A DNA stretch of 50,458 nucleotides from Leisingera sp. ANG59 (GCF_013317235.1 NZ_WLCM01000033.1:1-50458); one strand, 5' to 3'. Positions 9,138 through 18,036 are shown, counted from the first letter of the stretch. Numbers and translations are program-made. Notes: generated from the sequence alone by a model not told the origin.

Positions 9138-10957
9138 AGCTGGCGGCGCTGATCACCTCGGCTGTGATGATCGGCCAATCGCTGTTCGGGCAGGGCGGTC
9201 CGCACCTGCCGGACGCCCGGTTGCAGGGTATTGCCCGGCCCGCCGTGCAAGCGGCGGCTGTGCACGGCGCTGACCTGCCTGAGGAACCCGGGGCGCTGCC
9301 GCAGGATCCCCCCCTGCCCGCGCTCAATGCGGCGGTGCCGCCAGCCCGCCAGCCCATCGCCATCAATCTGGCTGGCATTGCCGACTGGAGCACCCAAGCG
9401 CCGTTCCTGGATCATTTCAAGACCGCACGGCCCTGGATAGGCCATCTGCCCGGGCAATGGGGCGGCGTGGAACATGATGAACTGCAGGAGGCGGGTTATC
9501 TGGACGCCGCCGGCTGGCCAACGGCGATCCCGCCGGAGCTGAGCTCCATCGGCACGGTGATCCTGACCGACCTGCCGGAAGAGGCGGTTTCGCTCAGAGG
9601 CCGCTACGTGCTGCGCTTCGAGGGTGAGGGCATCGTCGAGGTTCTGGGGCGGGCAGAAGACGTCCGTTATGGCAAGGGCGAGGTGCGGTTCGATTTCACC
9701 CCCGGTCCCGGCCCGGTTGAGATCCGCATTCAGCGGATGAGCCGGGGCGGCCAATACGTGCGCAATATCACCGTCGTAAAAGAAGCGCATCTGGCGGCCT
9801 ATGACGGCGGCGCCCTTTTCAACCCGCTGTGGCTGGACCGGCTGGACGGCTTTGCCGCGCTGCGGTTTATGGACTGGATGGCCACCAACGGCTCTGCCCA
9901 GACGGGATGGGAGGACCGGCCGCTGCTCTCTGACTACACCTGGGCGCTGAAGGGGGTTCCGGCGGAGGTGATGCTGGCGCTGGCCGGCAGGCTGGGAGCC
10001 GACCCCTGGTTCAACATGCCGCATATGGCCGACGACACCTATGTCCGGCATTTCGCGCGTCTGGTGCATCAGATGCTGGACGAAGACCTGCGCGCCTATG
10101 TGGAATATTCGAACGAAGTCTGGAACTGGCAGTTCCAGCAAGCCGCTTGGGCCGACGCGCAGGCACAGGCACGCTGGGGCGATGACGGGTTGTGGATGCA
10201 GTTCTACGGCGGCCGTGCGGCAGAGGTGTCGCAGATTTGGACCGAAGTGTTCGGCGAAGACAGCGAGCGGCTGGTGCGGGTGGTCTCCTCCCAGACCGGC
10301 TGGCTGGGACTGGAGGAGCAGGTGCTGACGGCCCCCCTGTGGAAGGCGGAACGCGCAAACCGCCAAGCGCCTGCCGCCTACTTCGACGCCTATGCGGTGA
10401 CAGGCTATTTCGGCGGTATTCTGGGGCTGGAGGAACGGGCCGGGCAGGTCCGCGCCTGGATCGACGGCAGCCGTGAGCGGGCACTGGCGGAGGCTGCAGA
10501 ACGCGGGCTGGCCGGCTCAGCAGCGGCTGCGTTTGCAACGCGGCATCGATATGACGCCGCCAGCGCCCGCGCCGGGGCTGAGTTACGCGACGGTCTGATC
10601 TCCGGCAATCCTGCAGACACACTGGCGGATCTGCTTGGCCGTGTGCTGCCTTATCACGCTGGGGTTGCGCAAAAACACGGGCTGGATCTGATTATGTATG
10701 AAGGCGGCAGCCATGTGGTTGGTATTGGCCCTACGGTAGAAGACGAAGTGCTGACCGGCTTCTTTACACATTTCAACTACACGGGTGAGATGGGCAGCCT
10801 GTACCGCGACCTGCTGGCCGGCTGGCAGGCGCTTGGCGGCAGCCTGTTCACCGCCTATGCCGATGTCGGCGCGCCCGGAAAATGGGGCAGCTGGGGCACA
10901 TTGCGCACCCTGAGCGACCAGAACCCGCGCTGGGACGCGCTGGAGAGGGTAAAATGA
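9134..10957 (+). CDS. Exported glycoside-hydrolase-like protein (clan GH-A type)
   Basis: A 607-residue protein with a probable signal peptide (residues 1-20), a Pro/Ala-rich linker to about 75, a beta-rich domain to about 240 and a large TIM-barrel-like region. Two sequence features match retaining clan GH-A glycosidases: Asn327-Glu328 in YSNEVWN, where the acid/base NE pair lies at the end of strand 4, and Glu523 in IMYEGG, where the nucleophile lies late in the barrel. Homologues are often labelled cellulose-binding protein. Within this operon it probably trims or releases a secreted polysaccharide or a glycosylated metabolite. A GGGAG sequence supports the ATG, which overlaps the previous stop; the gene also overlaps the next start. 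The exact GH family is not assigned. Confidence 0.65.
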   Translation: MKLAALITSAVMIGQSLFGQGGPHLPDARLQGIARPAVQAAAVHGADLPEEPGALPQDPPLPALNAAVPPARQPIAINLAGIADWSTQAPFLDHFKTARPWIGHLPGQWGGVEHDELQEAGYLDAAGWPTAIPPELSSIGTVILTDLPEEAVSLRGRYVLRFEGEGIVEVLGRAEDVRYGKGEVRFDFTPGPGPVEIRIQRMSRGGQYVRNITVVKEAHLAAYDGGALFNPLWLDRLDGFAALRFMDWMATNGSAQTGWEDRPLLSDYTWALKGVPAEVMLALAGRLGADPWFNMPHMADDTYVRHFARLVHQMLDEDLRAYVEYSNEVWNWQFQQAAWADAQAQARWGDDGLWMQFYGGRAAEVSQIWTEVFGEDSERLVRVVSSQTGWLGLEEQVLTAPLWKAERANRQAPAAYFDAYAVTGYFGGILGLEERAGQVRAWIDGSRERALAEAAERGLAGSAAAAFATRHRYDAASARAGAELRDGLISGNPADTLADLLGRVLPYHAGVAQKHGLDLIMYEGGSHVVGIGPTVEDEVLTGFFTHFNYTGEMGSLYRDLLAGWQALGGSLFTAYADVGAPGKWGSWGTLRTLSDQNPRWDALERVK

Positions 10958-11790
10958 CCCCGCAGGTGTCTGTGCTGATCCCGGCCCACAACGAGGCGGA
11001 GTATATCGGGGCCTGCCTGCGCGCGGTTTTTGCTTCGGGCCCGCTGCCGACAGGCATGGCAGCGGAAGTGCTCGTGCTGGCCAACGGCTGCACCGACGGG
11101 ACCGCGGCGCTGGCCCGGGCTGCCGTGACGGCCGAGGGCTGGCAATTGCAGGTGCTGGAATTGCCGGAGGGAGACAAGCTCGCAGCGCTGAACGCCGGTG
11201 ATGCCGCCGCGCGCGGGGACATCCTGATCTATTTGGATGCCGATGTGCTGATCGCGCCGGATCTGATCGCGCAGGTCGCAGAGGCCTTGGATCTCGACGC
11301 ACCGCGCTATGCCAGCGGCCGGCCCGAAGTTGCCGCGGCCCAAAGCGCGGTGACCCGCGCCTATGCACGGTTCTGGATGCGGCTGCCGTTCTTCTCCAGC
11401 GGTGCGCCGGGCTTCGGGATCTTCACGATGAACCGCGCCGGGCGGCAGCGGTGGGGGGACTGGCCGAACATCATTGCCGATGACATCTTTGCCCGGCTGA
11501 ACTTTGCCCCGCAGGAACGCATGCAGGTGGCGGCATCCTATAGCTGGCCGATGGTGGAGGGGTTCCGCAACCTGGTGAAAGTGCGGCGGCGGCAGAATGC
11601 CGGAGTGGCGGAAGTGGCGCAGAAGTACCCGCTTTTGATGCAGAACGAGGACACCCCGCGCGTCCGCCCCGGCAAGGTTCTGCGCCTGCTGCTGAGCGAT
11701 CCGGCCGGGTTCCTGGCCTATGCTGCGGTTGCGCTGGCGGTGAAAACGCCGCTGTTTGCCTCCCGCAACCGCTGGACCCGCGGCCGCTGA
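10954..11790 (+). CDS. GT2 glycosyltransferase, membrane-associated type
   Basis: A 278-residue family 2 glycosyltransferase. VSVLIPAHNEAEYIG opens the nucleotide-binding half, LDADV is the DXD metal site, and IADDIFARL is the acceptor-side acidic motif. The C-terminal segment (about 240-265) is hydrophobic and may contact the membrane. The ATG at 10954 overlaps the preceding stop by four bases, so I prefer it to an in-frame upstream GTG at 10882. It is the last gene of the seven-gene plus-strand operon and is followed by a strong hairpin. It probably adds one sugar in the polysaccharide or glycoconjugate pathway; donor and linkage are unknown. Confidence 0.88.
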   Translation: MTPQVSVLIPAHNEAEYIGACLRAVFASGPLPTGMAAEVLVLANGCTDGTAALARAAVTAEGWQLQVLELPEGDKLAALNAGDAAARGDILIYLDADVLIAPDLIAQVAEALDLDAPRYASGRPEVAAAQSAVTRAYARFWMRLPFFSSGAPGFGIFTMNRAGRQRWGDWPNIIADDIFARLNFAPQERMQVAASYSWPMVEGFRNLVKVRRRQNAGVAEVAQKYPLLMQNEDTPRVRPGKVLRLLLSDPAGFLAYAAVALAVKTPLFASRNRWTRGR

Positions 11791-11862
11791 CAGCCCGCCG
11801 CTTTTCGCAGCGCTCCCGCGCCCGCAGGTTGCCCTGGCTGCGCCAGCCCATCCTTGGCGGCC

Positions 11863-11901
11863 TTGGGCGTGGCCCGGCGCCCCGCGCCGGGCCACGCCCA
11901 A
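11863..11901. terminator. Strong hairpin between convergent genes
   Basis: A perfect inverted repeat has 18-base arms (11863-11880 and 11884-11901) and a three-base loop (CCC). It lies 72 bases after the stop of the plus-strand operon and 52 bases before the end of the minus-strand GT4 gene. It has no T-run on either side, so it could be a two-way terminator of the type common in GC-rich genomes, or part of an intergenic repeat element. Confidence 0.7.
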
Positions 11902-11907
11902 CGGGAG

Positions 11908-11929
11908 CGGTGCATCTGCAGATGCACCG
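11908..11929. repeat. 22-base perfect palindrome
   Basis: An uninterrupted palindrome centred on a PstI-like CTGCAG, seven bases downstream of the large hairpin. Together they form a two-palindrome cassette in the convergent gap 11791-11953. It may act as a second terminator arm or a protein-binding site; nothing here decides between them. Confidence 0.6.
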
Positions 11930-11953
11930 GCGACGGGCGGGAGCGCGCCGCTG

Positions 11954-13162
11954 TTATTTTCCGATGGCTTTGCGGAAATGTGCTGCCAGGCGGGCAGCCT
12001 CCCTAGCGCTGTCATGCCGCTCCAGCACCCGGGCAAGCCCGGTCTGCCCCATTGCGGAAAGCTTATCCTGAGACGTCTGCGACAGCTCCAGGATTGCCTG
12101 AGCCAGCGCCGTTTCATCGCCGGCAGGCACCAGCCAGCCAGTCTTCCCCGGCAGCACCAGCTCCGGTGTGCCCGCGATACAAGTGGCGATAACCGGGCGG
12201 GCGGCGGCCATTGCCTCCATCACCACCATCGGCAACCCCTCGGCGAAGGAGGGCATTACAAGCGCATGGGCGCGGCCCAGCTCCTGACGCACGCCGTCCT
12301 CTGGCAGCCAGCCCGTGAGGGTGATGTTCCGCTGCAGCCCTAGCCCGGTAATCGCCGCTTCCAGCTCCGGGCGCATTTCCCCGTCGCCGATCAGCGCCAG
12401 ATGCACATCCGGGATATTCTCCACCAGCTGCGCCATGGCACGGACCAGCACCATCTGGCCTTTCTGCTCGACGAACCGTCCGATCGCAGCCAGCCGCAGC
12501 GGTGCCTCGGGCAGCGGCGCAGGATCGTCAAAGCGTTCCGGCTCGATGCCGCAATGCACTACCTTCAGGCTGTCCCATTTTTCAAAAGGCGCCCAGCGGC
12601 TCAGCTGGCTCTTTCCGAAACTGCTGACCCCAACGGTAAAGGCGGCGCGGTTGATTTTCTCCCCCAAGGACAGCGCATGGGGGGCGTCGAATTCCTCCGG
12701 TCCGTGCACGGTGAAACTGTAGGCCTGGCCGCCCAGTTCATATGCCAGCATCGCGACCGCGGCAGAATTGGTGCCAAAATGCGCGTGAATATGCTGCACG
12801 CCCGCCACGGCGCAGCGCTGTTTCACATGGGCCGCTTCGCCGAGGTAGATCAGGTGCCGCATTATTCCCTTGTCCGAGGCGCGCGCCAGTTTCACCGCCA
12901 GCGCCAGTGCCTGCGCAAAACGGCGCGGGGCTGCCAGCACCTCTTTTGCCAAGGCGGCCAGCAGGCGGCCAGCGCCAGCATGAAGCACGTACTCGGTGCG
13001 CTCAGCCTCGGCCTGGTCGCCGGGATCGGCCAGAGCCGCGCCGGAGGGGCGCATCGCCAGGCGCAGGACCTCCACGCCCTGCTGCTCCAACGCCTGCAGC
13101 TCGCGGCGGATGAAGCTGTGTGAGGGCTGCGGATAGGTGTTCAGGACATAAGCAATCTTCAA
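11954..13162 (-). CDS. GT4 (GT-B fold) glycosyltransferase
   Basis: A 402-residue retaining glycosyltransferase of family 4. The N-terminal half begins MKIAYVLNTYPQPSHSFI, with the HFGTNSA acceptor-side motif. The C-terminal nucleotide-sugar domain carries GRFVEQKG, the donor-binding loop GDGEM, and the EX7E motif in FAEGLPMVVMEAMA. It would add a sugar to a lipid-linked exopolysaccharide precursor. It is transcribed towards the PKS-NRPS operon and divergently from the flippase gene, with 236 bases between the two starts. Length is normal for the family. Confidence 0.92.
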   Translation of the reverse strand: MKIAYVLNTYPQPSHSFIRRELQALEQQGVEVLRLAMRPSGAALADPGDQAEAERTEYVLHAGAGRLLAALAKEVLAAPRRFAQALALAVKLARASDKGIMRHLIYLGEAAHVKQRCAVAGVQHIHAHFGTNSAAVAMLAYELGGQAYSFTVHGPEEFDAPHALSLGEKINRAAFTVGVSSFGKSQLSRWAPFEKWDSLKVVHCGIEPERFDDPAPLPEAPLRLAAIGRFVEQKGQMVLVRAMAQLVENIPDVHLALIGDGEMRPELEAAITGLGLQRNITLTGWLPEDGVRQELGRAHALVMPSFAEGLPMVVMEAMAAARPVIATCIAGTPELVLPGKTGWLVPAGDETALAQAILELSQTSQDKLSAMGQTGLARVLERHDSAREAARLAAHFRKAIGK

Positions 13163-13337
13163 CGCAGCGGCTTCCCGGAATATGCATGTATCCGCGGCAG
13201 GTTAGCGGCGGTTTGGCAGCTTGCCCAGCGTTGCATGCCGCTTGTCCCGGGGGCGTGGAGAATGCAGCACATGGGCTGGGATTGTCGCCCCATTTCAGCC
13301 GCTTGCACACCTCGCAGCCGCCGTTGCCGCCGCAAGA

Positions 13338-13366
13338 TTGACGCCCCTGCCCCGCCCGCCTAGCCT
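13338..13366 (+). promoter_or_regulatory. Candidate promoter of the flippase gene
   Basis: TTGACG at 13338-13343, a 17-base spacer and a weak -10 TAGCCT at 13361-13366, about 33 bases before the chosen ATG. The spacing is good but the -10 is poor, so this is tentative. Confidence 0.35.
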
Positions 13367-13398
13367 GCACCGCAGGAGTTTTGGGGATTTGCGCCGGA

Positions 13399-14769
13399 AT
13401 GCAGCGGGTTGCTTCGTTTTTTGCCGGCCAGGGGATGATGGCGCGGGTGCTGCGCTCGGCCTCCTGGCTGATGATCGGGTATGGCGGCAGCCAGGCTTTG
13501 CGGCTGGCCTCCAACCTGATCCTGACCCGCATCCTGTTCCCTGAAGCCTTCGGCCTGATGGCACTGGTCACAGTGGTAACGGTGGGGCTGTCGCTGTTCT
13601 CGGACGTGGGCATCGGGCCATCGATTGCCCAGAACAAGCGGGGCGACGATCCGGCGTTTCTGGACACTGCCTGGACCATCCAGGTGATCCGCGGCTTTGC
13701 CCTGTGGGCGCTGACGGCGCTCTTGGCCTGGCCTGCAGCCGCGTTCTATGGCGCGGCGGAGCTGCTGATCTACCTGCCTATCGCGGGTGCGGGCCTGGCC
13801 ATTGCCGGCTTCAACCCGACGAGGATCGAGACCGCACACCGGCACCTGCTGGCGGGACGGGTCACGGCGCTGGACCTGACGGGCCAGGCCATCGGGCTGG
13901 CGGCGATGGTTCTCTTGGCGCTGGCCACGCAATCGGTGCTCGCACTGGTGCTGGGCGGGGTCATTCAGGCCGCGGCCAAGCTGGCCCTGTGCCACTACGG
14001 CCTGCCGGGGGCCGCCAACCGCTTCCGCTGGGAGAAGGCGGCGGCGCGGGAACTGATCCATTTCGGCAAGTGGATTTTCCTTTCCACAGCCTTCTGGTTC
14101 CTGACCTCGCAGGGGGACCGGGCGATCCTGGGCAAGTTCGTGCCGCTGGAGGTGCTGGGGATCTACAATATCGGCTATTTCCTGGCGAGCTTTCCGATGC
14201 TTCTGGGCCATGCGGTGAACCAGCGTCTGATGATCCCGGTCTACCGCGGCAAGCCAGCGCAGGCCGCACCCGAGAACCTGCGGCGGCAGCGGCAGCTGCG
14301 CTACGGGCTGACGGGCGGAATCCTCTGCCTGTTGCTGCTGATGGCCTGGGCCGGGCCGTGGCTGGTCCAGTTTCTGTATGATGACCGCTACCTGCAGGCC
14401 GGGCCGATGATTGTGCTGATTGCCCTCGCGTTGGCGCCTGCGGTGATAACCATGACTTATGACCAGGCGGCGCTGGCAGCGGGCGACAGCCGCGGTTTCT
14501 TTGTGTTTTCGGCCGCCCGCGCCTGCCTGCAAACACTTCTTTTCCTATGCGGCGTAGCCTGGTTCGGGCTGGCTGGCGGTATCGCGGCGCTGGGACTGGC
14601 AATGCTGGCGGCATACCCCGTACTGGTGCGGCTGGCGCGCAGGCATCACGTCTGGGACCCGCTGCATGACACCGTCTTTGCGCTGCTGAGCGGCGCAGCA
14701 GGCGGCGCTGCACTGACCTGGCATTGGGCTGCAGTCACTGAAATGGCGGCGGCGCTGAGAGCGCCTTAG
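13399..14769 (+). CDS. Wzx-like polysaccharide flippase (MOP superfamily)
   Basis: A 456-residue integral membrane protein of the Polysacc_synt_3 kind, with about 12-14 hydrophobic segments spread over the whole length. The opening SASWLMIGYGGSQALRLASN and the following ILFPEAFGLMALV are typical of exopolysaccharide flippases. It would move the undecaprenyl-linked repeat unit across the inner membrane. Start choice is open: ATG 13399 has a GGGGA about 11 bases upstream, while ATG 13435 and 13438 are also possible and would fit the family's usual N terminus. It converges on the chain-length gene, with a hairpin-containing gap between them. Confidence 0.88.
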   Translation: MQRVASFFAGQGMMARVLRSASWLMIGYGGSQALRLASNLILTRILFPEAFGLMALVTVVTVGLSLFSDVGIGPSIAQNKRGDDPAFLDTAWTIQVIRGFALWALTALLAWPAAAFYGAAELLIYLPIAGAGLAIAGFNPTRIETAHRHLLAGRVTALDLTGQAIGLAAMVLLALATQSVLALVLGGVIQAAAKLALCHYGLPGAANRFRWEKAAARELIHFGKWIFLSTAFWFLTSQGDRAILGKFVPLEVLGIYNIGYFLASFPMLLGHAVNQRLMIPVYRGKPAQAAPENLRRQRQLRYGLTGGILCLLLLMAWAGPWLVQFLYDDRYLQAGPMIVLIALALAPAVITMTYDQAALAAGDSRGFFVFSAARACLQTLLFLCGVAWFGLAGGIAALGLAMLAAYPVLVRLARRHHVWDPLHDTVFALLSGAAGGAALTWHWAAVTEMAAALRAP

Positions 14770-14811
14770 CCACGGCCCAAGGGACCGGGAACGGCTTATT
14801 CGCTGCAAGCG

Positions 14812-14858
14812 GAGGCCGGCCGCGAGCGGCAGCACCGAGCCCTCCGAGCCGGCCGCCG
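14812..14858. terminator. Imperfect hairpin in convergent gap
   Basis: Arms 14812-14821 and 14849-14858 pair in nine of ten positions around a 27-base loop. They lie between the convergent flippase and chain-length genes (gap 14770-14877). There is no T-tract, so this may be a terminator or mRNA-end structure. Confidence 0.4.
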
Positions 14859-14877
14859 GGCAGATATTCAATGATGC

Positions 14878-16119
14878 CTATGACTTGCGCCGGAACAGCC
14901 CGCGGCGCGGCGGGCAGGTGTCCATCACGGGAATGGAAACCACGGGCACCAGTCCGGTTTCCCGCTCCATCTGCGCGGCCGTGCGCAGCACCGGGTGGCG
15001 CAGTTCCTGAAGGAAGGCGGCGAGCAAGGCGAGAATGACACTGGCCGCTGCGCCCATCAGTGCCTTGGTTTTCCGGGCGCCGGTCACCGGGTAATCCGGC
15101 AGCGGCGCGGGTTCGATCACCGTCAGGCGCTCTGACTGATGGCTGGTCTCCAGCCGGAAACCGACCTCCGCCTCGTTGCGGCGGGCGGTCATCTGTGCCA
15201 GTTCGCCCTGCAATTGCTCCAGCCGGCGGTCATATGCTCCAAGCTGACGCTCGACCTCCGGGGTGGTCTGCAAGGAAGCCTCGAGCCCGGCCTTGCGCTG
15301 GGTCAGCAGTGCCTCTTGCGCGTCCAGCGTCGCCAGCTGCTGTTCGGCCTCTTCCTGCAGGCGGCGGGCAGTTGCGGCACGTTCCGTCGCCCGGGCCCGG
15401 TCGGCGGCGCGGCGGATCTCGATTCGCTCGCGGGCGATTTCCAGAAGACCCTCGTTCATCGCCGCAATTTCAGCCCGGCGGAATTCGATAGTTCCGGGCA
15501 GGGTCACGTCATTTGCGTTGCGGTAGGCGGCGATTTCATCCTCCAGCGCAGCAACCTGTTCCGCCAGGGCAGCCTCTTTTTCCGCAAAGAAGCTTAGGGT
15601 CTCGCGGGCCTGGTCGATGCGGGTAGCGATGCTGAGCTCGATCGTGCGGCGGCCGAATTCACTGGCGACCTGCTGCGCCTGCTCCGCTGTGGGCATCCGG
15701 GCGGTGATAGTCAGCACCGATATGGTGCCGTCATCAGCAAAACCCTCGCGGGCGGCGGCAACACCAGTGATCTGCACAGCTGTCCGCAACTGCACCACCT
15801 TCTGCAAATCGGTCAGAGACTTCTGATCAGCGTAAAGGCCGAATTTCTCGATTATTTCCAGCAATGTCCCGCGGGCCATCAGGCGCTGTTCGATCAGCTG
15901 CATGCGCCGTGCCGATGAGCCCTCGACAGTGGATTTGGCCAGCTCGCCGGCAATTTGCGGCTGGGTGATCTGCAGCACCTCTGCCGTTTCATATTCATGC
16001 TGCTGGCTGGCGGCAAACCACAGCGATAGCAGACAGCCGAAGACAAACACGCAGGCAATGGTGAACAGCCTGCGCCGCACCATGTCGAGAAAATCGCCCA
16101 GTGTGTAGATCGGCCCCAT
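14878..16119 (-). CDS. Wzz/GNVR-type polysaccharide chain-length determinant
   Basis: A 413-residue polysaccharide co-polymerase. An N-terminal membrane helix (FTIACVFVFGCLLSLWF) follows MGPIYTLGDFLDMVRRR. A long periplasmic region rich in Glu, Ala and Arg with coiled-coil character follows, and a second helix (ALMGAAASVILALLAAFL) lies near residue 360. A short cytoplasmic tail ends FRRKS. It lacks a fused kinase domain; the separate CpsD-like protein upstream is the natural partner. I chose ATG 16119 over a TTG at 16158 because the family's N terminus begins there. Its role would be control of exopolysaccharide chain length and export. Confidence 0.85.
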   Translation of the reverse strand: MGPIYTLGDFLDMVRRRLFTIACVFVFGCLLSLWFAASQQHEYETAEVLQITQPQIAGELAKSTVEGSSARRMQLIEQRLMARGTLLEIIEKFGLYADQKSLTDLQKVVQLRTAVQITGVAAAREGFADDGTISVLTITARMPTAEQAQQVASEFGRRTIELSIATRIDQARETLSFFAEKEAALAEQVAALEDEIAAYRNANDVTLPGTIEFRRAEIAAMNEGLLEIARERIEIRRAADRARATERAATARRLQEEAEQQLATLDAQEALLTQRKAGLEASLQTTPEVERQLGAYDRRLEQLQGELAQMTARRNEAEVGFRLETSHQSERLTVIEPAPLPDYPVTGARKTKALMGAAASVILALLAAFLQELRHPVLRTAAQMERETGLVPVVSIPVMDTCPPRRGLFRRKS

Positions 16120-16237
16120 CTGTCTGCTCTCATGCTGCCGGACACCCCGGCCGTTCAAATTCTTTCAAGCCGCGCCCAAGACCGCCGCCTCCGGTTATAC
16201 ACCATGGCAACCGGGCGAAACTATGGCGTTTCAGTGC

Positions 16238-17080
16238 TCAGTTCAGCGGGCTGTCCGACTTGCGCGCGCGGTTCAGAACCACCCCCAGCAGCTCCGTGTG
16301 GCCAGCAAGCATCTTCTCGCAGGCAGCCAATTGAGCCGCGGTGGTGCTGGTGCCGTCGGAAATCAGCAGCACCCCGTCAACCTGCGGCAGAAAAGCGGCA
16401 GTGTCGTCATGCTCCAGCACCGGCGGCAGGTCGAACAGCGCGGTCTCCGCACCGCTGCGCAGCATCAGATCGTCCACCGCCGCGCTGCAGCTCCGGCTGT
16501 GCAGGATCTCGGCAGCATCCTGATCCTGAGCGCTGTTCAACCCGACAGCCAGCGACGGCAGGGGGCGCAGCAGCTGGTCTTCCATTTGAACTGCACCTGA
16601 CAGCAAGGCGCCCATATCAGCAGCGGCCTGGATCCCCATGGCCTGTGCGATCCCCGGCTGCCGGAAGTTCAGATCCATCAGCACGGTGCGGCTGCCGGGA
16701 ACCCGCGCTAGGCTGAGCGCGAGATTGACCGCGGAGAAGGTGCTGCCGCAGCCCGTTGCAGGAGCTGTCACCGCAACCCGCTTCCAGCCGCGCGCCTTGA
16801 GAGTATGCGAAAGCCGGGTGCGAAGCAGATCAAACGATTTGGCGGCAGGTGCGGTGCGGAACTGACTGACCAGCGGCAGCCGCACCTTTCGCTCCGCTGC
16901 ATCCTGGAATGGAACCTGCCGGATCCGCTCCCAAGGTTCCGGCAAAGTGGCAGGCAGCTGAGCAGAAACAGCTGAGGCAGGCGCTTCCAAAGGGCTCAGC
17001 CGCGACTCCTCGGAAGCCGCGGGCGCAGTCTCCGCCGGGGCACGGCGGCGGCGGAACCGCTTGAACCCTTGCTCGCTCAT
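16238..17080 (-). CDS. CpsD/CapB-like ATPase (BY-kinase family) with degenerate Walker A
   Basis: A 280-residue cytoplasmic protein. A basic, Pro/Ala-rich N terminus of about 75 residues precedes a MinD/BY-kinase-like domain. Walker A' is intact (VLMDLNFRQPG, Asp136) and Walker B is intact (ALFDLPPV, Asp217). However, Walker A reads TGCGST, with Ser113 where the family has the catalytic Lys. No Tyr cluster is present at the C terminus. AAGAGGA precedes ATG 17080, which is preferred to an earlier in-frame codon. By position it partners the adjacent Wzz-like protein in exopolysaccharide assembly. It may be a nucleotide-binding regulator rather than an active kinase. Confidence 0.82.
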   Translation of the reverse strand: MSEQGFKRFRRRRAPAETAPAASEESRLSPLEAPASAVSAQLPATLPEPWERIRQVPFQDAAERKVRLPLVSQFRTAPAAKSFDLLRTRLSHTLKARGWKRVAVTAPATGCGSTFSAVNLALSLARVPGSRTVLMDLNFRQPGIAQAMGIQAAADMGALLSGAVQMEDQLLRPLPSLAVGLNSAQDQDAAEILHSRSCSAAVDDLMLRSGAETALFDLPPVLEHDDTAAFLPQVDGVLLISDGTSTTAAQLAACEKMLAGHTELLGVVLNRARKSDSPLN

Positions 17081-17238
17081 GCCGTCCTCTTCATCCTTTT
17101 CCAACTGCTGGGAGCCACGCACCGGGCTGGCGGTGACGGCCCCTGTTACAGCAAAATGCTTCACAACCACGCTCCCTGCAATGGCCGGAAAGTCTGATGC
17201 CGGCGCAGCGGGCGCCGCAACAGCAGACCAGAAAGGCG

Positions 17239-18036
17239 TTAATATCCCGTCCCCTTCAGCACAACTCCGGCTGTTCGCCAGATCAGCGCCAGGTCACAAC
17301 CCAGAGACAGGCCGTGCCGGTAATCCGCGTCCGCCCGGGCGCGGCTGGAGAAACTGCCTTCATTGCGGACGGACACTTGCCAGACACCGGTGATTCCCGG
17401 CCGCAGTGCGAAGTAGGCGCGCGCATCGCCATAGAGCGGCAGCTGGTCCGGCATCATCGGGCGCGGCCCGACCAGGCTCATGTCCCCCTTTGCAACGTTC
17501 CACAGCTGCGGCAGCTCGTCCAGCGAGGTGGCGCGCAGGAAGCGGCCGACACGGGTGATCCGCGGATCGTTCTTAAGCTTCTGGGTCTCATCCCATTCCC
17601 GGCGCAGCACCGGATCCGTCTCCAGGTATAGCTGCAGCAGCTGATCCGCATCACGCACCATGGTGCGCAGCTTCAAAATGCGGAACCTCTGTCCGCCACG
17701 GCCCAGCCGGGCCTGAGTGTAAAAGGGCCGCCCGCCCTCCAGCCACAGCGCCGCTGCACACACGGCAACCAGCGGCAGGACGACCGGCAGGCTCAGCAGC
17801 ACCAGCAGCAGATCAAGGACCCGCTTGCCGCTTGCCGCATAGGCACCGCCGCCTGTGCGCCGCTCCCTGCTCAAGTCTGCCTGACCCGCCCGCCCAAGAC
17901 TGTTCAGGGCAGAGTTCACATTGGCCGGTTGCATATGCAGCGGGCGGAGAAAAGCAACGGCCTTGGATGCCAGCCTTCCCTCAACCTCAACCCGCGCAAA
18001 TGACAGCCCCGCCCCTTCGGAAGCCGCATCTCTCAT
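17239..18036 (-). CDS. ExoY-like priming sugar transferase (polyprenyl-phosphate glycosyl-1-phosphate transferase)
   Basis: A 265-residue member of the Bac_transf family. After a variable N-terminal 70 residues comes a membrane segment ([21 protein letters not shown]). The conserved catalytic part follows: [31 protein letters not shown] and [11 protein letters not shown]. It would transfer the first sugar phosphate to undecaprenyl phosphate and so start each repeat unit. The chosen ATG 18036 has a GAGGG just upstream; a GTG at 18108 is possible but lacks this. It is the first gene of the minus-strand trio and is preceded by the palindrome-rich region 18240-18340. Confidence 0.9.
   Translation of the reverse strand: MRDAASEGAGLSFARVEVEGRLASKAVAFLRPLHMQPANVNSALNSLGRAGQADLSRERRTGGGAYAASGKRVLDLLLVLLSLPVVLPLVAVCAAALWLEGGRPFYTQARLGRGGQRFRILKLRTMVRDADQLLQLYLETDPVLRREWDETQKLKNDPRITRVGRFLRATSLDELPQLWNVAKGDMSLVGPRPMMPDQLPLYGDARAYFALRPGITGVWQVSVRNEGSFSSRARADADYRHGLSLGCDLALIWRTAGVVLKGTGY

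Noticed and set aside
10855-12117. Minus-strand frame covering the second GT2 gene
   Set aside because: It overlaps a well-supported glycosyltransferase gene and crosses the palindromic intergenic element; no domain is visible.
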